Of a stretch of DNA of 37,570 bases, positions 20,178 through 29,091 are shown one piece after another. Source of the DNA: Stentor coeruleus (lineage: Eukaryota; Ciliophora; Heterotrichea; Heterotrichida; Stentoridae); the NCBI GenBank assembly GCA_001970955.1, contig MPUH01000739.1, positions 1 to 37,570 of the forward strand. Reading direction: 5' to 3'. The notes under the pieces were generated by a model, which worked only from the letters and a program-made list of their open reading frames with translations, was not told the origin of the DNA and ran no database searches. The first letter of the stretch is position 1; each line of letters begins with the position of its first letter. Both the position numbers and the translations under genes were made by a program.

Positions 20178-20588
20178 TTAATATAGGATTTTATATTGAA
20201 AAGTAATAGAATTAGTTGTATTTGAGTAGGAGTTCTTGTGTTTGTTGATAAAAAATACAGTTTAAACTAGTTTTATAATACAAAAATCGTTATAAACTCA
20301 GTAAAAAATCACAAATTAACCTTTAAACCTTAATCCACAAGTAAAAAGCCTACTTTTCCTCATATCCTACATTCAACTCCATCAAAAATCCCCACCTAAA
20401 CCTAAAAACCTCCAAAAATCCCAAACCTCACATTCCATCATCAACACCATCCCCCCTTTGTTATTCAAAACCTATCATAAAAACTTTTATTTCCAAGTAA
20501 AACACTCAAACCACTTCAAACAAATCATCCATCCTCATCTTTTACTCTTATCTTTTCTAGTTCCCAAAGAAACTGTGGCTAATAATAA
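20178..20588. other. Intergenic region upstream of eL6
   Basis: About 20280-20560 is C-rich and nearly G-free, the typical upstream signature. No gene is seen. Confidence 0.6.
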
Positions 20589-21098
20589 ATGGTGAAGTGG
20601 TACCCTACAGAGGATGTCCAAAAAGTCAGAGTAAAAAGAGCTAATAAGCCTTCAAAACTTAGAGGAAGGATTTCACCAGGACAAGTATTGATTTTACTAG
20701 CAGGAAAGCATCAAGGTAAAAGAGTCATCTTTTTAAAACAACTTGAAGGTGGCCTTCTTCTAGTAACAGGTCCATACAAATTCAATGGAGTCCCTCTTAA
20801 AAGAGTCCCACAAGCTTACACAGTCCCTACTTCGACTAAAGTTGATGTATCAGGAAGTGATTTCTCTAAGATCAATGATGCATATTTCGCTAAAGAAAAG
20901 GAAAATGCTAAAAAGACTGAAGAAGCATTTTTTGCACCTAAAAAAGAAAAAAAACCTTTTTCAGATGCGAAGAAAGCTATGCAGAAAAGCGTGGATGCTG
21001 GGATTGCAGGGAAAATTACTGACCCAATTGTTAAGAAGTATTTGAAAACGAAGTTTAGACTTCGAAATGGAATGTTCCCTCATACTCTTAAGTTTTAG
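20589..21098 (+). CDS. RPL6: 60S ribosomal protein L6 (eL6)
   Basis: 169 residues. The conserved core is clear: KLRGRISPGQVLILLAGKH, GKRVIFLKQLEGGLLLVTGP, FNGVPLKRVPQAYTVPTSTK, then SKINDAYFAKEK. The protein is basic, as expected for a component of the large ribosomal subunit. The C-terminus FRLRNGMFPHTLKF matches the family end. It is shorter than animal eL6 because the Lys-rich N-terminal extension is absent, as in yeast and other protists. No intron is needed, and the stop is TAG. The start at MVKWYP is supported by the adjoining conserved basic segment and by the lack of an upstream Met in frame. Confidence 0.96.
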   Translation: MVKWYPTEDVQKVRVKRANKPSKLRGRISPGQVLILLAGKHQGKRVIFLKQLEGGLLLVTGPYKFNGVPLKRVPQAYTVPTSTKVDVSGSDFSKINDAYFAKEKENAKKTEEAFFAPKKEKKPFSDAKKAMQKSVDAGIAGKITDPIVKKYLKTKFRLRNGMFPHTLKF

Positions 21099-21879
21099 TT
21101 TAGAAACTTCCTTTGATTATTATTATGTTTTTAGGTTTAAGTACTGGATGAAATTATGATAATAGAAAAACATGGTTTAGTTATGAGATTATATGATAAG
21201 TTGATGTTATTTAAAGAAGGGGTATTTGGATTTTATGAAAATTAAAACTGGTTTGTGTGGATTTTATATAAAAATATGTGTATTGGTTTTAAAAATGTGA
21301 TTTTATTTAGTGAATTCTACATATGGTAAATAGCTCATAAGGAATTATATGTTTTTATATAAATAAATATTAGATATATAGTAAGGATGAGTAATACTTA
21401 GGCTTAAAAAATGATGTTTTTTTTTTGTGGTAAAAAAGGTTAAGAGTTTGCAATGTAAGAATACAACTTTACATTAGTAAATTCTCCAAATGGATAATAA
21501 TAAGGTAAAATATTTGTCTGATATATCATCATTATGCTGATTATTTGATATTTTTTATATGTAAACCTTATCAGTCCTTATAGGAACACCCAATAACCTT
21601 ATCTTATTATTACAAGCTGAAATTGTAATCTCAGCTCCAAAACAAGTTAAAACATGCTTATTAACCTTTCTGACGTATAAATGACAACACTTTTATTTAA
21701 TTTCTAACATCAAAGATAAATAATCATCAATACAACTCAAACCCTCAATAAAAATTACTACCTACTTCTTTAACCTATAATCTAGTTCCTATAAACATAT
21801 CAAAAAAATATTTTTATTATTAAAATACCCAATCTCATGCTTTATTATTCTCCGCTGCATCCATTAACTTTTATAATTT
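21099..21879. other. Intergenic region, no gene seen
   Basis: 21100-21330 is G-rich and C-poor (downstream of eL6) and about 21600-21850 is C-rich and G-poor (upstream of the aminotransferase). The skew boundary is near 21500-21580. Confidence 0.6.
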
Positions 21880-23316
21880 ATGATCAGAAAGGTTTATCCA
21901 TACGCATGTCTTAACATTGACATTACTTGGGGCCAATGGTTTAAAGCTCTCAGAAAGTCAATTTATACAACAGAAAACCGTGCTGAGCTGTCTAGGAAAA
22001 TCTCAGCACTTTTTTCAAACCAAGATAATGTTATAGTGACAGTGTGTGTAAGAACCGCCTTCGATCTTTTTCTTACTGCGTTAGACTTACCAAAAGGTTC
22101 TGAAGTTGTGATATCTAGTATTAATATCCCAGAAATGACTCGAATATTAAGAAAACATTGTCTTATACCAGTCCCTGTTGACATCCAAATTGATAATATG
22201 ATAACACCAGCAGACCGTGTAGAAAAAGCTATAACTACAAAAACTAGGCTTATTTTAATTGCCATGCTGTATGGGGTTACATATGATTTATCTGATATCA
22301 GTAAAATCGCTAAAAAACACAACTTGCCTTTGTTTGAAGACTGTTCAGAATGCTATTCTGGGAATAGTTTCAGAGGTAGTTCTTTGGCTGATGCTACTGT
22401 CCTCAGTTTTGGTCCGATTAAAACTGCAACAGCTTTTGGTGGAGGAGTTATCATAATCCGTAATAGTCAGCTTCTAGGTAAAATGCGAGCTTTACATGCT
22501 TCTTATCAAATCCAACCCAATTCAGTTTATACAACAAAAATTCTCAGATACTCAATGGGCAAAATTATTTTAAACTCAACAACATTCAATTACATAGTAA
22601 GGTTAATACTATTACAATTGAATATTGAATATAAAAAGCATGTAGTCAAACTAATGAGAGGATTTCCTCCATCAACTGGTCTTGAAATCTACCATTTTCA
22701 GCCTTGTGCTGCGCTTTTAAGTTTTTTATACTGGCGTCTGGAGAATATTAATGNACATGTAGTCAAACTAATGAGAGGATTTCCTCCATCAACTGGTCTT
22801 GAAATTTACCATTTTCAGCCTTGTGCTGCGCTTTTAAGTTTTTTATACTGGCGTCTGGAGAATATTAATGAAAATGATTTGATTTCATCAATGAAAAAAG
22901 TTCATGATGGGACGAAAATTTTGACTGAAGGAGGAGTTTTTGTCCCTGGNGAAAATGATTTGATTTCATCAATGAAAAAAGTTCATGATGGGACGAAAAT
23001 TTTGACTGAAGGAGGAGTTTTTGTCCCTGGATATAAATCTGATAGAAAAATGTTTTGGCTTTATCCTGTTGTTGTTGATGATGCTACTAAAGCTTATAGT
23101 ATATTGAATAAAGCTGGGATTGATGCATATAGAGGGATTAGTCAACTAAATAAAATAGACCCACCAGTTGGGAGTTCTTATACTCAACTTGAAGAAACTA
23201 ATAAGATGTTTGAAAACTTACTATATTTCCCTTTACACAAAGATGTCCCAGAGAAATATATACGTGAAATTTGCATGAAAGCTGTGGAATTACTCAAGCC
23301 TAACCCAAAGCTTTAA
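21880..23316 (+). CDS. DegT/DnrJ/EryC1/StrS-family PLP aminotransferase-like protein (assembly-duplicated)
   Basis: As given it encodes 478 residues, but 117 and 81 nt are repeated around Ns at 22754 and 22950. Collapsing both leaves about 412 residues in frame. The fold-type I features are VTVCVRTAFDLFLTAL (cofactor-phosphate region), VVISSINIPEMTRILRKH, LILIAMLYGVTYDLSDISKI, FEDCSECYSG with the Asp that pairs with the pyridine nitrogen, and SFGPIKTATAFGGG, where the Lys is the expected Schiff-base residue. Family members transfer an amino group to keto-sugars for bacterial surface polysaccharides or antibiotics. Eukaryotic members are patchily distributed and poorly studied. The segment around residues 215-255 is unusually hydrophobic and helical. 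The substrate is unknown. No intron is needed, and the stop is TAA. Confidence 0.88.
   Translation: MIRKVYPYACLNIDITWGQWFKALRKSIYTTENRAELSRKISALFSNQDNVIVTVCVRTAFDLFLTALDLPKGSEVVISSINIPEMTRILRKHCLIPVPVDIQIDNMITPADRVEKAITTKTRLILIAMLYGVTYDLSDISKIAKKHNLPLFEDCSECYSGNSFRGSSLADATVLSFGPIKTATAFGGGVIIIRNSQLLGKMRALHASYQIQPNSVYTTKILRYSMGKIILNSTTFNYIVRLILLQLNIEYKKHVVKLMRGFPPSTGLEIYHFQPCAALLSFLYWRLENINXHVVKLMRGFPPSTGLEIYHFQPCAALLSFLYWRLENINENDLISSMKKVHDGTKILTEGGVFVPXENDLISSMKKVHDGTKILTEGGVFVPGYKSDRKMFWLYPVVVDDATKAYSILNKAGIDAYRGISQLNKIDPPVGSSYTQLEETNKMFENLLYFPLHKDVPEKYIREICMKAVELLKPNPKL
22639..22870. repeat. Direct duplication around N at 22754 inside the aminotransferase gene (probable assembly artefact)
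   Basis: 115 nt at 22639-22753 are repeated at 22756-22870 with one C/T difference. They encode the same HVVKLMRGFPPSTG stretch twice. The offset is 117, so the frame is not broken. Confidence 0.9.
22870..23030. repeat. Direct duplication around N at 22950 inside the aminotransferase gene (probable assembly artefact)
   Basis: 80 nt at 22870-22949 recur at 22951-23030 with the N between. They encode ENDLISSMKKVHDGTKILTE twice in the same frame. Confidence 0.9.
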
Positions 23317-23474
23317 TAGTCTAGTCCTAAATTAGAAATTTGCCCATGTGCATATAAAAAATCCACTTTCATACAAAATCCACTTATAAGATTCCTTACC
23401 CTTAAATCAAATACTATATATAAAAATCAATACTATATGCTTATACTTCCAAATGTTTAGTTTTAGTAATTAAT

Positions 23475-25397
23475 ATGGAAAAGAAGTTCTTTATTTATTT
23501 ACGTTTTAAACCAACAGAGAACCCTGAAAAAAGGCTGATAACAGAAATCGCCCAATGTCCTTTAGATTACATTTTCACCCCTACAGCTTCACAAGAAGAA
23601 GTGCATACAAAATTCAAATACATAGCCGACGACTTGGTCGTCGGGAAAAACGCGTGCATTATCATCATCGGAAGTCCGAATTCAGGCAAAAGGTACTCAG
23701 TCTTTGGGAAATTCCCAGCAGAAAACGGGATAATAACTCGAGTCACAGAAGAGCTCCTCCAGCATGATATAAACAATCACTACAAGTTATTTTTTGCTGT
23801 CTCTGATATTAATGGAGCACCACTTATTTTCCCTAAAAAACAATCAAATACCCAAGTTCAATTAAGATTTGAATCAAATTTATTAGAAATTTCTCATGAA
23901 CTAGCATCAAGATCTATAGCTGAAAATGCTGTTATATATAAACTAGTAGTTAGGGATATTCAAAGTACTAAAGAATCATCATTGACAGTAATACAATTAT
24001 CAGATGCCCCAAGTAATTTGATAGCTTTTGGGAATTTGATTAAAGATAGTAGTATAGAAACAGCAAATATGTCAAAAATTTCAAAGATACTTTTTAGAAG
24101 CACTGAAAATGTTGGCAAAGTTGCTGTTATGTTTACATGTAAAGAAGAGAAAAAAGACTTGGAAAAAGTAAAGCAGGTGTTTTTAGATAAGCCATTTTTG
24201 GAAACTCAGTCTGATGAGATCACGGAAAATTGTTTGGATTCGGAATCTGATCAGTATAAGAAAAGGATTAGTATATTAGAAATGGAACTTCAACAGACTA
24301 AAGAGAAACTGGCTGAGGCTGAGAAAAAAGCTCATGAGTATTATGAATGCTATCATAAAACCTTGTTGTTAATAAATAAAGATTCAGCTCAGAACGTGTT
24401 TTTGAATAGTCAAAATGAAAGCTTGATAAGACAGATAAGAAAAGAAACTAATATACTTCAATCTCTTGAGGCTAAGTATCAAGGTTTGATAGATACATGC
24501 ACTAAAAGCCATGAGTCAACTCATATTGAATTCGACAGCCTTGTAGACTCAATGCTTAAATCAGAAAATTCTATGGACATGAACGCTACTGATACTTTAA
24601 ATCTAGGCATTAGTCAAGTAAAACTTACTCTACAGCCTGACCCTTTAATGTTCTCCCCTTACTCAACAGAAATCAAACAAGCATTAGAAGGCAATAGCGA
24701 ACTCAGTAAAGAAATCCAGCTTCTTCAATTAAAAAACCAGCTAATTGAAGCTAGTGTCATAAACGCTAATATGTCTCGTATGTTAAGTTCATTTGATTGG
24801 AAATTTGCAATGATTAAACATCGATATGAAATGAAAAGATTATTATCTAAACAGCAACAAGAACGTATAAAATCTTTAGAAGAAATGCTAGAATATCTTC
24901 ACAACTCATTTGAAGCATTAAAAAGAGCTAATTTGGGTACTAGGGATAATGAGATCGATAAACTATTTGATAAATATTGTTATAAAGCAATAGTAGACTC
25001 ACAAAGACAAGCTGCAGAATATAAGAAATCAATACAAAATATTGAACAAAAAGTTAGTGAATCGCATAGAAGAGAGTCTCAGAAATGGATGGAATTACTT
25101 AATGAACATAAAGAAAATTATGAAAAAGAATTAAGGAGGAAACAAGGCGAGGTTATAAGATTAAATGAATTACTTGGGAAATGGATTAATAGGTATATGG
25201 AACTTCAAGAAAATTTGACTATGTCAGATAAACCATTAAGTATTGTTTATTATAATCAGATACAACAGATGATTCATGATACTATTAGTTCACCTAGTAT
25301 TAAAGTTCCTGATAAACAGATGACTCCTAAAGCTAAGTCACAGACTACACCGCAAAAATTCGGTATTATTTCTGGGGATATACACCCACCAATTTAA
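23475..25397 (+). CDS. Degenerate kinesin-like coiled-coil protein (probable pseudo-motor)
   Basis: 640 residues. The first 230 follow the kinesin motor plan in degraded form. FIYLRFKPTE stands for the first strand with RxRP. DYIFTPTASQEEVHTKF stands for FDxVF...Q..VY. GSPNSGKRYSVFG (66-78) stands for GQTGSGKTYTMxG. Near 171-190, VIQLSDAPSNLIAFGNLIK stands for LVDLAGSE and the LGxVI helix. The P-loop has Arg where Ser/Thr should coordinate Mg. The DLAGSE switch II is lost (QLSDAP), and no NxxSSRSH switch I is clear. The motor-like region is about 100 residues shorter than usual. ATP hydrolysis is therefore unlikely (inference). From about 255 on the protein is mainly coiled coil (260-305, 405-450, 455-490, 510-590), followed by a polar tail. 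No intron is needed, and the stop is TAA. It could be a microtubule-binding or dimerising kinesin relative. Confidence 0.72.
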   Translation: MEKKFFIYLRFKPTENPEKRLITEIAQCPLDYIFTPTASQEEVHTKFKYIADDLVVGKNACIIIIGSPNSGKRYSVFGKFPAENGIITRVTEELLQHDINNHYKLFFAVSDINGAPLIFPKKQSNTQVQLRFESNLLEISHELASRSIAENAVIYKLVVRDIQSTKESSLTVIQLSDAPSNLIAFGNLIKDSSIETANMSKISKILFRSTENVGKVAVMFTCKEEKKDLEKVKQVFLDKPFLETQSDEITENCLDSESDQYKKRISILEMELQQTKEKLAEAEKKAHEYYECYHKTLLLINKDSAQNVFLNSQNESLIRQIRKETNILQSLEAKYQGLIDTCTKSHESTHIEFDSLVDSMLKSENSMDMNATDTLNLGISQVKLTLQPDPLMFSPYSTEIKQALEGNSELSKEIQLLQLKNQLIEASVINANMSRMLSSFDWKFAMIKHRYEMKRLLSKQQQERIKSLEEMLEYLHNSFEALKRANLGTRDNEIDKLFDKYCYKAIVDSQRQAAEYKKSIQNIEQKVSESHRRESQKWMELLNEHKENYEKELRRKQGEVIRLNELLGKWINRYMELQENLTMSDKPLSIVYYNQIQQMIHDTISSPSIKVPDKQMTPKAKSQTTPQKFGIISGDIHPPI

Positions 25398-26177
25398 GTA
25401 ATATTATGGCTTATGGGTAAAATATAGATTAAGATGATATTTAGATTATGGGATGATTGGGGATATAGTTAGAGGAAAGTTTTTTTTTAGAGATGATTTT
25501 GTTAGGATTAAGATTTGAGGATAAGATTTATTATGATTATTTTTTAGAGGGTTTGAGATCATTGTGTTTGAATTTTTATGATGATATTGGAATTAAGAGA
25601 AGGTGGCGCTTTATGGTGGTGCTAATTCCTACCCATAAATCGTAGTTTCTTTTTATAGAAAAAAAATATTTTATTAAATTTTGCAATTGGGCTATTGATT
25701 ATAATTATAACACACTTACAAAATATTATAAACAACTAAAGCTACTTCCTACCCCATAAATCTAGTTTCTAATATTTTTTAAAATTAAACCTTAAATCAA
25801 ACGAAATACATATATCATAATATGCAAAAACTCCTATCAACTAATTTCTACCTAAATTCAAATCAAAATTTATATACCCTATATCCCAACCCTATGCATC
25901 TTCCAATATATCTTTAATAATCATCAATTCCTTAAAATAAAACTATTAATAATCCTTATAATCCAACCTTACACTTTTCCTAATATTTTAACTCAGTCAA
26001 GCATTTCCACACTTATTTAATCTAAAAGTCTATTCCTTTACAAAAGCATAACACTATTTTATTATCATTATAATCCCTTCTTAATTCCAATATCCTTTAT
26101 CAAATCCCATATATAAATTTATCTATAAGGATAAAGTTTGATTTTTATAAATTATTGGCCATACTGTATCCTTAAAA
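25398..26177. other. Intergenic region with a direct repeat
   Basis: 25400-25600 is G-rich and C-poor, and 25790-26130 is C-rich and G-poor. A 30-nt direct repeat pair lies at the switch (separate entry). No gene or RNA gene is recognised. Confidence 0.6.
25621..25770. repeat. 30-nt direct repeat pair, 120 nt apart
   Basis: 25621-25650 and 25741-25770 both read gctaNttcctaccc, then ataaatc, then tagtttct, differing by one substitution and two compensating 1-nt indels. There is no N nearby, so this is unlike the assembly echoes. It sits where the intergenic skew changes sign. Confidence 0.7.
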
Positions 26178-27455
26178 ATGTTTAATAACCCTAATCAAAT
26201 GCTTAACCCAGTATCAGTAAACATCCCAGGTTATTATACCTCACGAGATACATTCGTTGAGCCTCGATACTCAGCAAGTCATAGAAAACTCCTTAAAGAA
26301 ATCTATCTTCTTCAATCGAAAAATGACAAAAACACTAAAAGTCAACATATAGACCTTGACTATCAAAAAATCATCAGTCCTTCCTCAAGCCAAATAAAAG
26401 TTTCAAACCATTTAAAACTTCCTCCTTTAGCGGTTTCCCAACGAAACTCCATCGATTCAAATCTTTCAATTGGCCCATCATCAATATCACAGTCCAACGA
26501 ATCAACACCTATACAAAAAAAACAAACAACTAAATACCAAAAGCATTTCACTAAAAAATCAACTATAAATTCAATACCTTTCTCAGTCCAAAACTGCGTT
26601 ATAAGGTGTTCATTCAAAACTAGAATAGGAAGCATTATGAATATAAACAAACCTCAAAACCAGGACTCTTTTATAATTACTTCTAATGTAAAATCCCTTA
26701 AAGGCCAATATCTTTTTGCTGTCTGTGATGGACATGGTGAAGATGGGCACTTTGTTTCTGATTTAATAAAGCAGAAATTTCTAGTTTTATTAGAAAAATA
26801 CTTACCAGAAATCCCATCTGTAGATAAAGATATATATGATGAAGCTATAAAAAAATCATATAGTGAGGTTAATGATTTAGTTATGAAAGGGAATTTTGAT
26901 AGTGAACTTTCTGGATCAACTTTTGTATGTGTTTTAATAGTAGGAGGATATGTATATTGTGCTAATGTTGGAGATTCAAGAGCTGTTTTAGGTAAGTATG
27001 ATATGGTCTGGCAAGCTGTAGATTTAAGTACAGACCAGAAACCTAATAGAAAAGATGAATCAGCGAGGATTATTGAAAAAGGTGGGAGGATAGAAGCTAT
27101 TAATGGCTTAGGACCTTTAAGAATTTGGCAAAAACATGAAAATTCTCCTGGACTCGCTATGAGTAGGTCTATTGGCGATAGGGCTGGTAAAGTTGTTGGT
27201 GTGATTTCTGAGCCTGAAATCTCTCATTTTAAGCTTTTTAAAACAGACAAGTTTATAATTATCGCTTCTGATGGTGTATGGGATTATATATCATCTCAAG
27301 AAGCTGTTGAAATTATAAGTAAAGTGTGGAAGAAAGGTAAAAGCGAACTTTGTTGTGAGGTTCTTTTAAAAGAATCTGTGGCTAGATGGCAAGAAAATAC
27401 TGAGTCTGTTGATGATATAACAATTTTGGTTATATTTTTGCATGTTAAGAATTGA
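26178..27455 (+). CDS. PP2C-family (PPM) Ser/Thr protein phosphatase
   Basis: 425 residues. Residues 1-140 are Ser/Gln/Asn-rich and not conserved. The PP2C domain is about 145-420, with the metal-binding and catalytic motifs in order: QNQDSF, FAVCDGHGEDGH (Asp184 and Gly185 bind the two metals), GSTFVCVLI, ANVGDSRAVLG, LAMSRSIGD, IIASDGVWDYI and SVDDITILV. All acidic metal ligands are present, so it is probably an active Mn/Mg-dependent phosphatase. The substrate is unknown. The gene is convergent with the DnaJ gene, with only 13 nt between the two stop codons. No intron is needed, and the stop is TGA. Confidence 0.95.
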   Translation: MFNNPNQMLNPVSVNIPGYYTSRDTFVEPRYSASHRKLLKEIYLLQSKNDKNTKSQHIDLDYQKIISPSSSQIKVSNHLKLPPLAVSQRNSIDSNLSIGPSSISQSNESTPIQKKQTTKYQKHFTKKSTINSIPFSVQNCVIRCSFKTRIGSIMNINKPQNQDSFIITSNVKSLKGQYLFAVCDGHGEDGHFVSDLIKQKFLVLLEKYLPEIPSVDKDIYDEAIKKSYSEVNDLVMKGNFDSELSGSTFVCVLIVGGYVYCANVGDSRAVLGKYDMVWQAVDLSTDQKPNRKDESARIIEKGGRIEAINGLGPLRIWQKHENSPGLAMSRSIGDRAGKVVGVISEPEISHFKLFKTDKFIIIASDGVWDYISSQEAVEIISKVWKKGKSELCCEVLLKESVARWQENTESVDDITILVIFLHVKN

Positions 27456-27468
27456 GGGTACATTAAGA

Positions 27469-28284
27469 TTATTTATGTTTAAGTTGTTTTCGACCACCTG
27501 CAGAGGAATCTTTAGTCTCTTCATGTCTTTCAACGCGTCCATCTGGATGTCTTATTTGAGTTATAGTCTTTGTTATTGTCTTACCATTACGAGTTTCTGT
27601 GACAGTTTGAACAGATTTCGAAGCCCCTGAACCTGATCCCATAGTCGACGACTTTTGATATGACCTGAAGTTCCCTTCCATACCCCCAAAATCATCATCG
27701 TCATTGAAAAAAGGATCCCTGTCGAAATTCCCGAATCCTCCAAAGAAATCCCCAAACGGATCATTTCGTCTTTTCTGCATTTGGTTGCTTTTTCTGCTAG
27801 CTTTAGTTTCTTCTCCTCTATCTCTATGGCGATTCCCAAATCCAAAGCCTGAAAAAATATCCTCATCATCCATGAAGTCTGCAAAAGGATCTCTTCCACC
27901 AAAGAATTCTCTAAATAACCTTTCAGCATCTGAGAAATCGAAATGATGAAAACCAGAACTTGGAAAACCAAAGCCTGGACTATCAAAAACTCCAAACCCC
28001 CCAAAACCCCCAAAATTACCACCCATATTAGCTCTGGTATTAGAGGCAGGACGACCTTCTAGTCCTTCAAAGCCATAATTGTCGTAGATTGTTCTTTTGT
28101 TCTTATCTGAAAGTACAGCATAGGCTTCTCCGATTTCTTTGAATTTTTCTTCAGCTTGTTGACGATTGTTTGGATTCTTGTCAGGATGCCACTTTAGAGC
28201 TAGTTTTCTATAAGCTTTTTTGATTTGGTCATCAGTAGCTTTTTTGTCGACTTGAAGTACTTCATAATAGTCTTTACGGCTCAT
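27469..28284 (-). CDS. DNAJB-type Hsp40 co-chaperone
   Basis: 271 residues. The J domain occupies 1-70 ([23 protein letters not shown] at 33-35, then the usual [11 protein letters not shown] and YDNYG). A long Gly/Phe-rich region (about 80-140) and a second Asp/Phe-rich low-complexity region follow. The end has [20 protein letters not shown], resembling the short C-terminal strand region of DNAJB2/DNAJB6-like proteins. There is no zinc finger and no canonical DNAJB1 C-terminal domain. The role is to stimulate Hsp70 ATPase and hand over clients, probably in the cytosol or nucleus. It is convergent with the PP2C gene. No intron is needed, and the stop is TAA. Confidence 0.93.
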   Translation of the reverse strand: MSRKDYYEVLQVDKKATDDQIKKAYRKLALKWHPDKNPNNRQQAEEKFKEIGEAYAVLSDKNKRTIYDNYGFEGLEGRPASNTRANMGGNFGGFGGFGVFDSPGFGFPSSGFHHFDFSDAERLFREFFGGRDPFADFMDDEDIFSGFGFGNRHRDRGEETKASRKSNQMQKRRNDPFGDFFGGFGNFDRDPFFNDDDDFGGMEGNFRSYQKSSTMGSGSGASKSVQTVTETRNGKTITKTITQIRHPDGRVERHEETKDSSAGGRKQLKHK

Positions 28285-29091
28285 TTTATAGAAGAATCTA
28301 GAAATAAATATGAAAAAAATTCAAGTGCTTTAGAGGTTATTTAAAATGGTATTAGATTTAATATGTTTTCTAAAGATTTTGAAGGTTGGGTTTTTTGATA
28401 ATAATATTATATAGTTTATTTTTCTTATTAGCTACAATTTTTTATGTATTTTCCCTAGCTCGTTCAGGAGAATTTTTGAGTTTGCTGAGTTTTTTTTCTA
28501 TGAGCAAAATTTTATTTTTTAATTTTCCCTTTGAAATGAGTTGATTTCTACTGCAATTTTAAGATTATATTCTAATTTTCGGAGTTGAAATAAACTAAGG
28601 TTTTCTGGTATGAATTATGTGTGTTAAATCAAAAATTATGAAGTTATGATAAATATTGTATTTAAAAGGTATGGGTTGATATTGAAAAAAGTGGAGGTAT
28701 GATATTTTAATGATTATAGGTTTAAAATTTTCTATGAATTTATATTTTTAGATTGTCATGATTATGTTAAGAGTTTAAATTAAATTTTGATGGTTTGGGA
28801 ATATTAAGAAAAGTTTGTATTATTTGTTGATTAACAGATAATGATGATTTCCAAATTTAAACCAAATAGTTAAAATTTGATTAGGTCTTAGAAGAATTAT
28901 ATTATTTATAGATTTTCAGGAAATAAATAAAAAATTATCCAATCTAAATTTACACCTCAAATATCATCAACCTCATCCTTAATCAAAAAGTGCATCAAGC
29001 ACATTAATCATCTATCAAAAATCCTCTCAAAATTTTCATCTTAGCCAAATCATTCCAAAATATTTACTTAAATAAAAACCCCATTAAAAGC
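28285..29091. other. Intergenic region, skew-polarised
   Basis: 28290-28860 is G-rich and C-poor on the plus strand, as expected upstream of a minus-strand gene. For example 28681-28800 has only 2 C. 28920-29090 is C-rich (downstream of the MFS gene, which is also minus). A short minus-strand frame near 28430-28550 looks partly coding but was rejected. Confidence 0.6.

Noticed and set aside
22639..23030. Internal repeats of the aminotransferase as a real domain duplication
   Set aside because: Each repeat is split by a single N and is almost identical at DNA level, as at seven other non-homologous sites. An assembly artefact is more likely.
28430..28600. Minus-strand peptide-like frame upstream of the DnaJ gene
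   Set aside because: Only about 38 codons are free of stops. The Lys/Asn/Leu-rich text and lack of TGA are explained by the G-poor skew upstream of genes.
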